64,000 nucleotides of DNA from UBA12077 sp963665525 (GTDB taxonomy: Bacteria; Bacteroidota; Bacteroidia; Bacteroidales; UBA12077): NCBI GenBank assembly GCA_963665525.1, contig OY762280.1:4526001-4590000 (forward strand), given 5' to 3'. Below, in pieces: positions 10,546 to 19,187 of this stretch (the first letter of the stretch is position 1; each line of letters begins with the position of its first letter). The notes under the pieces are model-generated. The model did not search any database, was not told the origin of the DNA, and was given only the letters and a program-made list of their open reading frames with translations. A program made the translations under genes and the position numbers.

Positions 10546-13500
10546 ATGAATGGTTTAAAAATAAAATTATCATTAGTATTATTATTAGCTGTATTTGTTC
10601 AGAATATTTTTGGACAAACCTATCAGTTTAAAGAGTACGGAATAGAAGAAGGCTTAAGTCATCCATTTGTTTATACAATAAGCGAAGATGCCGATGGTTT
10701 TATTTGGATAGGAACAGGTGAAGGTTTGTGTCAATACGATGGTTTTGAATTTAAAGTAAATGAAGAAGATGATACGCTGACCAATGGCTTTGTTAATACT
10801 AGCTATTTAGATCATAATGGTATTTTATGGTTTGGTCATAATTCAGGTGAAATTACTTATTACGATGGTATTCGGTTTAAACTTTTAAATGCCGGTGAAG
10901 GATTTAATAGTACAGTGACTGATATTACTGGTGATAATAAAGGAAATGTTTATATAGCTTTTCAAAGTAATGGGATTTTAAAAATTGATAATAATTTTAA
11001 GCTTACTTCATATTCAGAGAGCTTTAATGGCGTATTAATATATTCTATATTAGATGTTGGGAATAATAACTTTTTAATAGGAACATCGAATGGATTAAGT
11101 TTATTTTCTTTAAATGATAATGGATTTACAGAAAGTTATAAAGTTGAAGAGTTATCGTATATAACTGTACAATCTGTTGATAAAGGTAAAAATGAAGGTG
11201 ATTTTTGGATTGGTACCGAAGATTCTGGGTTTTATTTATTAAAGAAAAAAGGCGAGCATTTCGATTCGTATGATATTGTAAATTTTGGAGAAAAGTATGA
11301 TCTGGCATACGATAATGTGAGATCTGTATTGGAAGATAATGAGAGTATGCTTTGGGTAAGTACGTTTGGGAAAGGAATCATTAAACTTATCCCGGATGAG
11401 AATAAAGATCATAATTACTTGGATATTATTAACTATTCTACTGCAAATGGATTGGCTAATGATTTTGTGAAGACAGTTTATCAGGATTGGGAAGGTAATT
11501 TTTGGATTGGAACTTATGGTGGAGGTTTATCATTTTCCGTTGATGAAGCTTTTACTTTTCATTACAGAGATAACAAGGATATTAATGGAGATATTTTATC
11601 TATAGAAGAATCAGAAAAGAGTTTGTGGTTCGGTGGTGATAAGGTGATTTTAAAAGTAAATAAAGCCAGCAATGATATTGAAGTGTTGAATGCCAGAAAT
11701 GGTGTTCCTAAAGATAAGATTGTAGCCTTATACGTAGATAAAAACAATAAACTTTGGATTGGTACCGAGCAAAACGGAATTTATCAGTTAGATATAAATA
11801 CAAATAAGATAAAAGCTTATTTCAAATCAAGTAGCTCTTTGGGGAATAAGATTAATTATATTACGGGAGTTGATAATACCGTATGGGTTGCTACAGAAAA
11901 TGGAGTATTTGAGTTTGATATTATATCTGGAAAAAGAAATCTATACAGTACTTCACAGGGATTACCTCATAATAGTATACAACACATTTTTGTGGATTCT
12001 GATAAAAACCCTTGGGTAGCTACAAAAAGTCAGGGAATATTCGTTTTAAATAGCGACTTAAACTACTCAATTGAAAGTAATATTAATTTTCAATTTAGGT
12101 CTATTGCTGAAGATATCAACGGAGATATTTGGGCTGTTACTTATGGTGATGGCGTATTTAAGTTCGCTCACGATAGTATTTGGTATTTTTCAACCGATAA
12201 TGGTTTAAAATCAACCTACTGCTATAGTATTATTTCTGATGATGCTGGAAAAGTATGGGTAGGTCATCGACTTGGTATGAGTAGTATTGATGTTAATACA
12301 GGTGATGTTAAGGTTTATGGTACTGAAATGGGTATAACTGGCGATTGTAATAATAACGCTGTATTAAAACAAGAGTCAGGAGTTATTCTTACTGGAACAA
12401 AAGATGGTTTGATAATGTATGATCATTCGAAAGAGAAAAAAGTTAAGTTTGCTCCTAAACTGAATATTTCTGAAGTATTACTTTCTGATGAACCGATTAA
12501 TTTCAAAGAACCAATTAATTTACCATACAAGGTATATAAGCTGAATATTAATTATGTAGGCTTAAGTTATAGCAATCCAAATGGAGTAACTTACCAATAT
12601 AAGTTGGACGGTTATGATTTAGAATGGTCTAAAGTAACATCAGACAGAGAGGTTTATTATCCAAGAATTGAAGATGGTAATTATACTTTTATTCTCAAAG
12701 CATGTAATGCTGATGGATTTTGTGTTGAAGAACCTTTAGAAATTAAAATTACAATTAAACCGCCATTCTGGAAAACCTGGTGGTTTATTACCTTATCGAT
12801 TTTAATTGGTGCGGGATTAATCTATTTTTATATTAAGTATAGGGAAAGAAAACAAAAGGCCTTACAAGAGTATCTAGAAAAAGAGTTAACTGCACGTACC
12901 AAAGAAGTTGTTGAACAAAAAGAAGAACTTGAAGTAAAGAATAGGGATATTACCGATAGTATTAATTATGCTCAAAGAATTCAACAAAGTATTTTACCTT
13001 CTGTAAATACCATCAATGAGAATTTCTCCGGAGCATTTGTATACTACAAACCTCGTGATATTGTGAGTGGTGATTTTTATTGGTACGATCGTGTCAATGA
13101 TGATAAGTTTTTAATTGTTTGTGCCGATTCTACTGGTCATGGTGTTCCTGGAGCATTTATGTCGATGATTGGAACAACTTTAATAAAAGATATTTGTTTA
13201 CGTAAAGATATTGAATCTCCTTCTGATGTATTACAACAACTCGATAAGGAGTTACAAAGTACCTTAAATCAGAATATTGATGCTGAGCGTGCTCACGATG
13301 GTATGGATATTATTGTTTGTGAGATTGATGTAAATTCGCATTATATGAGATTTTCATCCGCAATGCGACCGCTAATTCTTTATAAAGATAAGGAATTGCA
13401 GTATGTTAAAGGAACCAAAGCGTCGATTGGTGGTGATCCAAAAGCGGAAAAACGTTTCGAAAATGTAGGCTTCCAATTACATGAAGGAGACATTATTTAT

Positions 13501-13701
13501 ATGTTCTCTGATGGTTATCCGGATCAATTCGGAGGACCAAGAGGTAAGAAGTTTAAACTCGACAGGGTAAAGAATATGTTAGCAGACGTTTGTGATAAAC
13601 CAATGGAAATTCAGCATGAGTATGTTTCAAAAACATTTGGGGAATGGAAAGGCAAATTGCAACAAGTTGATGATGTATTGTTTATGGGAGTGCGTTTGTA
13701 G
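10546..13701 (+). CDS. Two-component-propeller / Y_Y_Y sensor with cytoplasmic SpoIIE-type PP2C phosphatase
   Basis: A 1,051-residue membrane signalling protein. After a signal peptide (ends FGQ) come about fourteen propeller repeats typed by ISEDADGFIWIGTGEGL and WIGTYGGGL (residues ~25-630). A Y_Y_Y domain at ~655-740 contains YQYKLDGYDLEWSK. One transmembrane helix (~745-765) and a coiled coil (~770-810) follow. The C-terminal SpoIIE/PP2C serine phosphatase (~820-1051) has SGDFYWYD, CADSTGHGVPGAFMS, DGMDIIV and FSDGYPDQFGG, with the metal-binding aspartates present. Proteins of this layout pass an outer signal to anti-sigma or anti-anti-sigma switches. It is the last gene of the locus, 7 bases after the previous one, so it may sense the secreted products encoded upstream. 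It ends 3 bases from the convergent gene. Confidence 0.88.
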   Translation: MNGLKIKLSLVLLLAVFVQNIFGQTYQFKEYGIEEGLSHPFVYTISEDADGFIWIGTGEGLCQYDGFEFKVNEEDDTLTNGFVNTSYLDHNGILWFGHNSGEITYYDGIRFKLLNAGEGFNSTVTDITGDNKGNVYIAFQSNGILKIDNNFKLTSYSESFNGVLIYSILDVGNNNFLIGTSNGLSLFSLNDNGFTESYKVEELSYITVQSVDKGKNEGDFWIGTEDSGFYLLKKKGEHFDSYDIVNFGEKYDLAYDNVRSVLEDNESMLWVSTFGKGIIKLIPDENKDHNYLDIINYSTANGLANDFVKTVYQDWEGNFWIGTYGGGLSFSVDEAFTFHYRDNKDINGDILSIEESEKSLWFGGDKVILKVNKASNDIEVLNARNGVPKDKIVALYVDKNNKLWIGTEQNGIYQLDINTNKIKAYFKSSSSLGNKINYITGVDNTVWVATENGVFEFDIISGKRNLYSTSQGLPHNSIQHIFVDSDKNPWVATKSQGIFVLNSDLNYSIESNINFQFRSIAEDINGDIWAVTYGDGVFKFAHDSIWYFSTDNGLKSTYCYSIISDDAGKVWVGHRLGMSSIDVNTGDVKVYGTEMGITGDCNNNAVLKQESGVILTGTKDGLIMYDHSKEKKVKFAPKLNISEVLLSDEPINFKEPINLPYKVYKLNINYVGLSYSNPNGVTYQYKLDGYDLEWSKVTSDREVYYPRIEDGNYTFILKACNADGFCVEEPLEIKITIKPPFWKTWWFITLSILIGAGLIYFYIKYRERKQKALQEYLEKELTARTKEVVEQKEELEVKNRDITDSINYAQRIQQSILPSVNTINENFSGAFVYYKPRDIVSGDFYWYDRVNDDKFLIVCADSTGHGVPGAFMSMIGTTLIKDICLRKDIESPSDVLQQLDKELQSTLNQNIDAERAHDGMDIIVCEIDVNSHYMRFSSAMRPLILYKDKELQYVKGTKASIGGDPKAEKRFENVGFQLHEGDIIYMFSDGYPDQFGGPRGKKFKLDRVKNMLADVCDKPMEIQHEYVSKTFGEWKGKLQQVDDVLFMGVRL

Positions 13702-13704
13702 CAA

Positions 13705-14295
13705 TTACTCTGTATCGTTAATATCGATTATTTTATTTAAGATAGCATAAATTGTTAAACCCGGAACTGTTTTTATACCTAGTTTCCGGGTTATGTTTTT
13801 TCGGTGAGTTACTACAGTGTGTGTGCTTATAAATAGTTTATCAGCAATTTCTCTATTAGAATATCCTAGGGCAATATTTTTTAAAATATCTGCTTCTCGT
13901 CTACTAATTATCTCTTCTTGGTTTTCATGCTCTTTTTTACTTGTGTTTTGTTTACCAATAAGACGTTCAACTTTTTTAATAATTTGTTTCTGACCATCAT
14001 TAATATTTATACTTTCTACCCAATTAATTTCTTGTGACAGTTTAATAGTATGGTGGGTTAATGCAATTAACTTTTGATCTGAAATCTTTTTAATTGTTTT
14101 TTGAAAATCAGAAGTAATTAATATAGGGTTGATGATTAGAAAATCAAATTCATTTTTATCCAGAGCCAATAGATCATCTATATTATTGAATTTATTTTTG
14201 ACTTCAGTATTAGGAATTTTTTCAATAATAGTCGATAATCCTTTTCGGATAATATAAGATTCTTCACATATGATAAAACTACATTTACTCATCAT
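13705..14295 (-). CDS. LuxR-type transcription regulator with degenerate receiver domain
   Basis: A 196-residue regulator. The N-terminal ~115 residues follow a response-regulator receiver (IICEESYIIRKGL, then FDFLIINP), but the usual phospho-accepting Asp is Asn56, so normal phosphorylation is unlikely. Residues ~130-190 form a LuxR helix-turn-helix: ISRREADILKNIALGYSNRE and TVVTHRKNITRKLG. It starts 4 bases after the hemerythrin-like gene and is surely co-transcribed with it. It probably controls a redox or nitrosative-stress response with that protein; targets are not visible. In a degenerate receiver, activity may depend on ligand, partner or simple abundance. Confidence 0.85.
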   Translation of the reverse strand: MMSKCSFIICEESYIIRKGLSTIIEKIPNTEVKNKFNNIDDLLALDKNEFDFLIINPILITSDFQKTIKKISDQKLIALTHHTIKLSQEINWVESININDGQKQIIKKVERLIGKQNTSKKEHENQEEIISRREADILKNIALGYSNREIADKLFISTHTVVTHRKNITRKLGIKTVPGLTIYAILNKIIDINDTE

Positions 14296-14299
14296 TTTA

Positions 14300-15034
14300 C
14301 TATTTTGAAGATCTTAAAAGAATGGCCTTTTCCATCTCTCTTATTTTTGGAACAAGAACTTTATCTTCTATTCTTGAATGATCGTTAATATCTTTTTCAA
14401 GATAGAATAATTCATACAGCAGCTTATTACAAAGTTTTGAGTTCTTAGGTTGAGGTAAATACTTAATTATAATATTTTTAAGGTCAAAAAGCTTTTCTTC
14501 AATATTATCGTGCTCATTCTGAAAAATATCTATCGAATAGGTATTCATTAGCTTAATAATAGATTTATCAACAGTTTCAGAATTATATGCTTTTTCTATT
14601 GCAAGCGTATAAGGAAAAACAACTTCCTCTTCACGCTGTGTGTGATTTAAAAGCTCATTCTTATAATCGTTAAAGAATTTTTTAAGCAGAACAATATTAT
14701 CTTTTTGAGTAAAACAGGTATCAACCATTTCTTCAATTAAGAGCTCAATTTCTGGCACCTTAATCTGATGATAATCGGAATGAGTTTTTTGCAAATAATC
14801 TGTAATTAGGCTAACAGAAAATGTTTGCAGATGTTTCTTAGGAAAGTAATCTTTGTCAATAAAAGCATTGATCATTTCTAAGAAGAAATCAATGTCAACC
14901 TGGTTGTTTTTACAAACTTCATCAACAGATTTATCTCCAAAACCTAATTCAATTCCAAATCGGTTGAGTATGGTTAATGAAAAGTAATTCATGTGAATTA
15001 CTTCGGCCATTTTTAAATCCTTTGTGATTAGCAT
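14300..15034 (-). CDS. Hemerythrin-domain protein, ScdA/RIC-like
   Basis: A 244-residue protein. The first ~65 residues resemble the ScdA N-terminal domain (FGIELGFGDKSVDEVC), although the paired cysteines of classical ScdA/YtfE are absent. Residues ~85-235 form a hemerythrin-like four-helix bundle with candidate diiron ligands: THSDYH, NHTQREEEVVFPY, NEHDNIEEK and NDHSRIEDKVLVPK. Family members repair iron-sulfur clusters after nitric-oxide or oxidative damage, or bind O2/NO. The gene lies 44 bases after the lipoprotein gene and 4 bases before the LuxR-type regulator. A sensing role for that regulator is a reasonable guess but is not shown by the sequence. Confidence 0.82.
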   Translation of the reverse strand: MLITKDLKMAEVIHMNYFSLTILNRFGIELGFGDKSVDEVCKNNQVDIDFFLEMINAFIDKDYFPKKHLQTFSVSLITDYLQKTHSDYHQIKVPEIELLIEEMVDTCFTQKDNIVLLKKFFNDYKNELLNHTQREEEVVFPYTLAIEKAYNSETVDKSIIKLMNTYSIDIFQNEHDNIEEKLFDLKNIIIKYLPQPKNSKLCNKLLYELFYLEKDINDHSRIEDKVLVPKIREMEKAILLRSSK

Positions 15035-15078
15035 TTCATATTATTTTATAGAAATAAAACAAGGCATAACAAAAAATG

Positions 15079-15558
15079 TTAATTCCATTCCGGCACTATT
15101 AATTCGGGTGTTGTTTCTAGGTTGCTAAGATTATAATCTCTATCCATAATTTGGAAATCATACTTTATAGTATCATTTTGTCGGTTAATAAAGTATATCT
15201 TAACTTCCATTTCTCCTCTAATATATTTTCTATAAACACCTTCTTCAAAATACGGTAAAAGATAATTTATGGTATCTGTACTATGAAAAACATCATTTGA
15301 TTTGGTGTATTCGTAAATAAAAATATCACTAATTTCTTCACTAATTATTGTATCAGAATTTTCATAAAAACCGATATCTCCATTTCCATCAGTAAAGTCA
15401 AAACTTAACAGGCCAATTTGGTTATTAAATCCATCTACTGTTTCAATTTCGAAAGTAAAACTCTTGAATTTTACAGAAGGTGCTTCGGAATAATCTTCCG
15501 TTTTTTCACAACTGTAGATAACAGCAGATAGCAATATGACTAACCAAATATTTTTCAC
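15079..15558 (-). CDS. Small lipoprotein of unknown function
   Basis: A 159-residue protein with a lipoprotein signal (MKNIWLVILLSAVIYSC, predicted lipidated Cys17). The mature part is acidic, with DFTDGNGDIGFYENSD near the middle; GDGD/GNGD-type wording with beta strands is common in Bacteroidota outer-membrane or surface lipoproteins found beside housekeeping genes. It starts 2 bases after the der stop, so it is part of the era-der operon. No enzymatic motif is seen. Confidence 0.75.
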   Translation of the reverse strand: MKNIWLVILLSAVIYSCEKTEDYSEAPSVKFKSFTFEIETVDGFNNQIGLLSFDFTDGNGDIGFYENSDTIISEEISDIFIYEYTKSNDVFHSTDTINYLLPYFEEGVYRKYIRGEMEVKIYFINRQNDTIKYDFQIMDRDYNLSNLETTPELIVPEWN

Positions 15559-15560
15559 GT

Positions 15561-16859
15561 TTATTTTTTTCTCATATAAATCTGTACCGGTGATCCTGTA
15601 AAGTCAAAGTTTTCGCGCAGTTTGTTTTCTAAATACCTTTTATATGGCTCTTTTACATACTGAGGTAAATTACAGAAGAAAGCAAACGAAGGATAATATG
15701 TACTTAATTGAGTTACATATTTAATCTTAATAAATTTTCCTTTAACAGAAGGTGGCCCATAAGCTTCAATAGCTTCCTGCATAATTTCATTTAACTTGGC
15801 AGTAGGGATTTTACGAGTTCTGTTTTCATAAACTTTTTTAGCTTCTTCGAGTACTTTGTGAATACGCTGTTTATTAATTACCGAAGTAAAGATGATAGGA
15901 ACATCAACAAAAGGAGCAATCTTTTGCTTTATTTTTTCGGCAAATTCCTTTGAGGTATTTGTTTCTTTTTCAATAAGATCCCATTTATTTACAAGGATAA
16001 CAAGTCCTTTTTTATTTTTTTGGATCAATCGGATGATATTTAAATCCTGAGATTCCATGCCCTGTGTAGCATCAATTAAAAGAAGACACACATCTGCTTT
16101 TTCAAGCGATCTTATGGAACGTAAAACGGAATAAAATTCAAGATTTTCTGTTACCTTACCTTTTTTTCTGATACCGGCTGTATCAACTAAATAAAAGTCA
16201 TGGTCAAACTTATTGTATCGTGTATAGATCGAATCTCTTGTTGTTCCGGAAATAGGAGTTACAATATTTCTTTCTTCGCCAATTAATGCATTTATCAATG
16301 ATGATTTTCCAACATTTGGACGGCCAACTACAGTGTATTTTGGTAGTTCCAGTTCTTCTTCCTCTTGTTCTTTGTCGATATACTTTACAATTTTATCGAG
16401 CAATTCACCCGTACCACTTCCATTAATTGAAGAGATACAAAACGGATCGCCTAATCCAAATTTATAAAATACATTAGAATCTAATATTCGTTGATTATTA
16501 TCTACTTTATTAGCTACAAGAATAACATTCTTATTTGATTTTCGAAGAATTTCGGCAACAGCTTCATCTAAATCTGTAATTCCACTGATGACATCAACCA
16601 CAAACAAAATTAGATTTGCTTCATCCATGGCAATATCTACTTGTTTTCTAATCTCCTCTTCGAAAATATCATCTGAATTTCGAATATATCCTCCTGTGTC
16701 AATGACAGAAAATTCTTTACCAGTCCATTCTGCTTTTCCATATAATCGGTCACGTGTTACCCCACTTGTTTCATCAACAATGGCCTGTTTTGTTTCGGTT
16801 AAACGATTAAAAAGGGTCGATTTACCTACATTTGGCCTTCCTACTATTGCTACAATCAT
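15561..16859 (-). CDS. der: Ribosome biogenesis GTPase Der (EngA)
   Basis: A 432-residue protein with two tandem GTPase domains and a C-terminal KH-like domain, the signature of Der, which acts in 50S ribosome assembly. The first GTPase has GRPNVGKSTLFNRL (residues 6-19), DTGGYI and NKVD. The second has GRPNVGKSSLINAL (~178-191), DTAGIRKKGK and NKWDL. The C-terminus (~350-432) includes SVKGKFIKIKYVTQ. Length is normal for the family. It is encoded with era in a minus-strand operon, a common pairing of ribosome-assembly GTPases in Bacteroidota. Confidence 0.97.
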   Translation of the reverse strand: MIVAIVGRPNVGKSTLFNRLTETKQAIVDETSGVTRDRLYGKAEWTGKEFSVIDTGGYIRNSDDIFEEEIRKQVDIAMDEANLILFVVDVISGITDLDEAVAEILRKSNKNVILVANKVDNNQRILDSNVFYKFGLGDPFCISSINGSGTGELLDKIVKYIDKEQEEEELELPKYTVVGRPNVGKSSLINALIGEERNIVTPISGTTRDSIYTRYNKFDHDFYLVDTAGIRKKGKVTENLEFYSVLRSIRSLEKADVCLLLIDATQGMESQDLNIIRLIQKNKKGLVILVNKWDLIEKETNTSKEFAEKIKQKIAPFVDVPIIFTSVINKQRIHKVLEEAKKVYENRTRKIPTAKLNEIMQEAIEAYGPPSVKGKFIKIKYVTQLSTYYPSFAFFCNLPQYVKEPYKRYLENKLRENFDFTGSPVQIYMRKK

Positions 16860-16869
16860 AATGTGAATT

Positions 16870-17208
16870 TTAATATATTAATTTGCTGATAATGGTATCA
16901 AGCTTATCAATAATTAGTTTTGAATCGTTTATTAATTTACTTTTTTGTGAATTAAAATCTTCATTTTTAATATCTAAGGAATTTAATAATTCTACAGATT
17001 TTTTTGCACTTGTATGACATTCTCTTAAGTTACTTGCAAAATCCTCATTCTCTTTGGCATTGACTGCATCGATATATTTAGTAGATACAGCACCAATATT
17101 TCGTTTTAGTTCTATGCTAACTAATTCAGGGAATGTTTTTTCAAGGCTTTTAATTAAGCTTATTCCTTCAACTGCAAAATCGTATGTTTGCTTTTCTAAT
17201 TCTCTCAT
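16870..17208 (-). CDS. Small all-helical protein between era and der
   Basis: A 112-residue protein predicted to be almost entirely alpha-helical, opening MRELEKQTYDFAVEGISLIK and containing LRECHTSAKKSVELLNSL. The layout recalls the four-helix-bundle family that includes the 23S rRNA intervening-sequence proteins and Avd, but similarity by eye is weak. It is 7 bases after the era stop and 10 bases before the der start, so it is in the operon of two ribosome-assembly GTPases. A link to ribosome assembly is suggested only by position. Confidence 0.7.
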   Translation of the reverse strand: MRELEKQTYDFAVEGISLIKSLEKTFPELVSIELKRNIGAVSTKYIDAVNAKENEDFASNLRECHTSAKKSVELLNSLDIKNEDFNSQKSKLINDSKLIIDKLDTIISKLIY

Positions 17209-17215
17209 ATCTTAT

Positions 17216-18097
17216 TTAAACATTATATCCAAATCCGCGTAAAGAACGATCTTTATCACGCCAGTCTTTACTTACTTTGACATGTATTTCTAAAAATACT
17301 TTTTTGCCGAAAAATGCTTCAATATCTTTTCGGGCATCTGTTCCAACTTTTTTTAATGCCTGTCCCTTATGTCCTATGATTATTCCTTTTTGCGAAGGTC
17401 GAACAACATGGATGTTAGCCATTATTCGAAGTAATTTCTCCGTATCTTTAAATTCTTCAATCTCAATTTCTACAGAATAAGGAATTTCTTTTTGATAGTT
17501 TAACAAAACCTTCTCACGAATAATTTCTGAAACAAAAAATCTTTCCGTTTTATCTGTCAATGAATCTTTAGGGAAAAATGGAGGACCTTCTGGTAATAAT
17601 TCTACAATACGTTTGAAAACCTGATCCAGGTTAAAATTATTGATAGCGGAAATAGGCATTATTTCTGCTTTTGGAAGTATTTTTTTCCATATATCAACAA
17701 GCTCTTCGAGTTTGTCCTGATCGCTTAAGTCAATTTTATTGATGAGTAATAAAACGGGAACATTGGTTTCCAATAAACGATCGATGTATTTCTGATTTTT
17801 ATCGAAAGTTTCAACAACATCTGTTATGTATAACATGATATCGGCATCTTCGAAGGCTGTACCTACGAAACCCATCATTTTTTCCTGCAGCTTATAATTG
17901 GGCTTTAGTATTCCCGGTGTATCAGAATATACAATCTGATAATCTTCGTCGTTTACAATTCCCATGATCCTGTGTCGGGTAGTTTGCGATTTTGATGTAA
18001 TGATCGATAGCTTTTCACCAACCATTGCATTCATTAAGGTCGATTTCCCTACATTTGGATTCCCAATAATATTTACAAAACCTGATTTATGTGGCAT
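17216..18097 (-). CDS. era: GTPase Era
   Basis: A 293-residue GTPase that binds 16S rRNA during 30S maturation. Motifs: GNPNVGKSTLMNAM (residues ~12-25), TTRHRIMG (switch), DTPG, NKID. The C-terminal KH RNA-binding domain has GIIIGHKGQALKKVG and VFLEIHVKVSKDWRD. The length is typical. The gene opens the minus-strand operon era - small helical protein - der - lipoprotein, with a -7 box 24 bases upstream. Confidence 0.97.
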   Translation of the reverse strand: MPHKSGFVNIIGNPNVGKSTLMNAMVGEKLSIITSKSQTTRHRIMGIVNDEDYQIVYSDTPGILKPNYKLQEKMMGFVGTAFEDADIMLYITDVVETFDKNQKYIDRLLETNVPVLLLINKIDLSDQDKLEELVDIWKKILPKAEIMPISAINNFNLDQVFKRIVELLPEGPPFFPKDSLTDKTERFFVSEIIREKVLLNYQKEIPYSVEIEIEEFKDTEKLLRIMANIHVVRPSQKGIIIGHKGQALKKVGTDARKDIEAFFGKKVFLEIHVKVSKDWRDKDRSLRGFGYNV

Positions 18098-18121
18098 TAT
18101 ATATTGTTCAAAAATTTTTTA

Positions 18122-18129
18122 CAAAGATA
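18122..18129 (-). promoter_or_regulatory. Predicted -7 box for the era-der operon
   Basis: Read on the minus strand this is TATCTTTG, a perfect TAnnTTTG match, just upstream of era. No convincing -33 TTTG is seen at the usual distance. Confidence 0.45.
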
Positions 18130-18334
18130 AGAGAAATTTTGGCTAAACCTTTTTATTCTGAGATTGTATGTAAAGAAAGTAAGTGATTGTTTATTTGAGT
18201 GTAAATAATAGAATAGTGATTCAGGAAGATGTTATTAGTGTTGATTTTAGCAATAAATTTCATTATCTTCAATGTTTAAAGAATATGATCTGGGAAGTTT
18301 CAGATGAGGTAATATATTTTTTAGATTCAACTAA

Positions 18335-19183
18335 ATGATTATGCCTATGAATGATTTGTTTCAAGATCCTAAGTTTTGTAACCTGGAAGGTAATAAAATA
18401 GCATATTATCGCCATGGGAAAGGTGTACCTGTTTTATTCGTTCATGGAATAACTACCTATTCTTTTATTTGGAGAAAAATACTTCCTTTTTTTATTCATG
18501 ATTATGAAGTTATAGCAATTGATTTACTTGGATGTGGTGATTCAGATATTCCATTAAATGAAGATTTTTCCTTAAAGAGACAAGCTCATCTTATCAAGCA
18601 ATTTGCTGATAGCTTAAATATTGGTAAATTCCATTTAATTAGTCATGATGTAGGAGGTGGAATAGCACAAATATTTGCGGTTAATTATCAGGAAAACTTA
18701 TTAAGTGTAACCCTTATTAATAGTGTTGCCTATAATTTCTGGCCTGTACAGCCAATTGTTGCTATGCGAACACCTATTATAAGACAAATTGCTATTGCTT
18801 CTTTGGATTTCGGTATGTTTAGTTTAATTGTTAAACGGGGACTATATCATAAATCAAACTTATCAGAAGAATTGATGGATTTATTCTGGAAACCTATGAG
18901 ATATAAACTTGGCCGAAAAGGATTTTTGCATTTCGCCAAATGTTTAAACAATAGTAATTTGACTGAAATCGAAAAAGATATTCAAAAGTTGACAGTACCA
19001 GTGCTTATTATTCGAGGTGAAGACGATGTGTATTTAAGTGGTGTTATTGCAGAAAAATTACATTCTGAGATAGCTCATAGTAAATTGATAAAAATAGAAA
19101 CAGGAGGGCACTTTATTCAAGAAGACGAACCAGAAAAAGTATCGGATCACATATTAAATTTTATTGGCAAATTAAATAAGTAA
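18335..19183 (+). CDS. Alpha/beta hydrolase with Asp in the nucleophile position
   Basis: A 282-residue cytoplasmic alpha/beta-hydrolase. The oxyanion motif is FVHGITT (~35-41). The nucleophile elbow reads SHDVGG, placing Asp105 where esterases have Ser; Asp is the nucleophile in haloalkane/fluoroacetate dehalogenases and epoxide hydrolases. The acid is probably in IRGEDDVYL and the base His in GGHFIQEDEPEKV near residue 265. The tryptophan that normally follows Asp in haloalkane dehalogenases is Val here. The substrate is unknown. The start could also be the ATG at 18341 or 18347. The hybrid kinase gene begins 4 bases downstream. The 237 bases before it, back to era, hold nothing clear apart from the era -7 box. 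Confidence 0.8.
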   Translation: MIMPMNDLFQDPKFCNLEGNKIAYYRHGKGVPVLFVHGITTYSFIWRKILPFFIHDYEVIAIDLLGCGDSDIPLNEDFSLKRQAHLIKQFADSLNIGKFHLISHDVGGGIAQIFAVNYQENLLSVTLINSVAYNFWPVQPIVAMRTPIIRQIAIASLDFGMFSLIVKRGLYHKSNLSEELMDLFWKPMRYKLGRKGFLHFAKCLNNSNLTEIEKDIQKLTVPVLIIRGEDDVYLSGVIAEKLHSEIAHSKLIKIETGGHFIQEDEPEKVSDHILNFIGKLNK

Positions 19184-19187
19184 CGAC

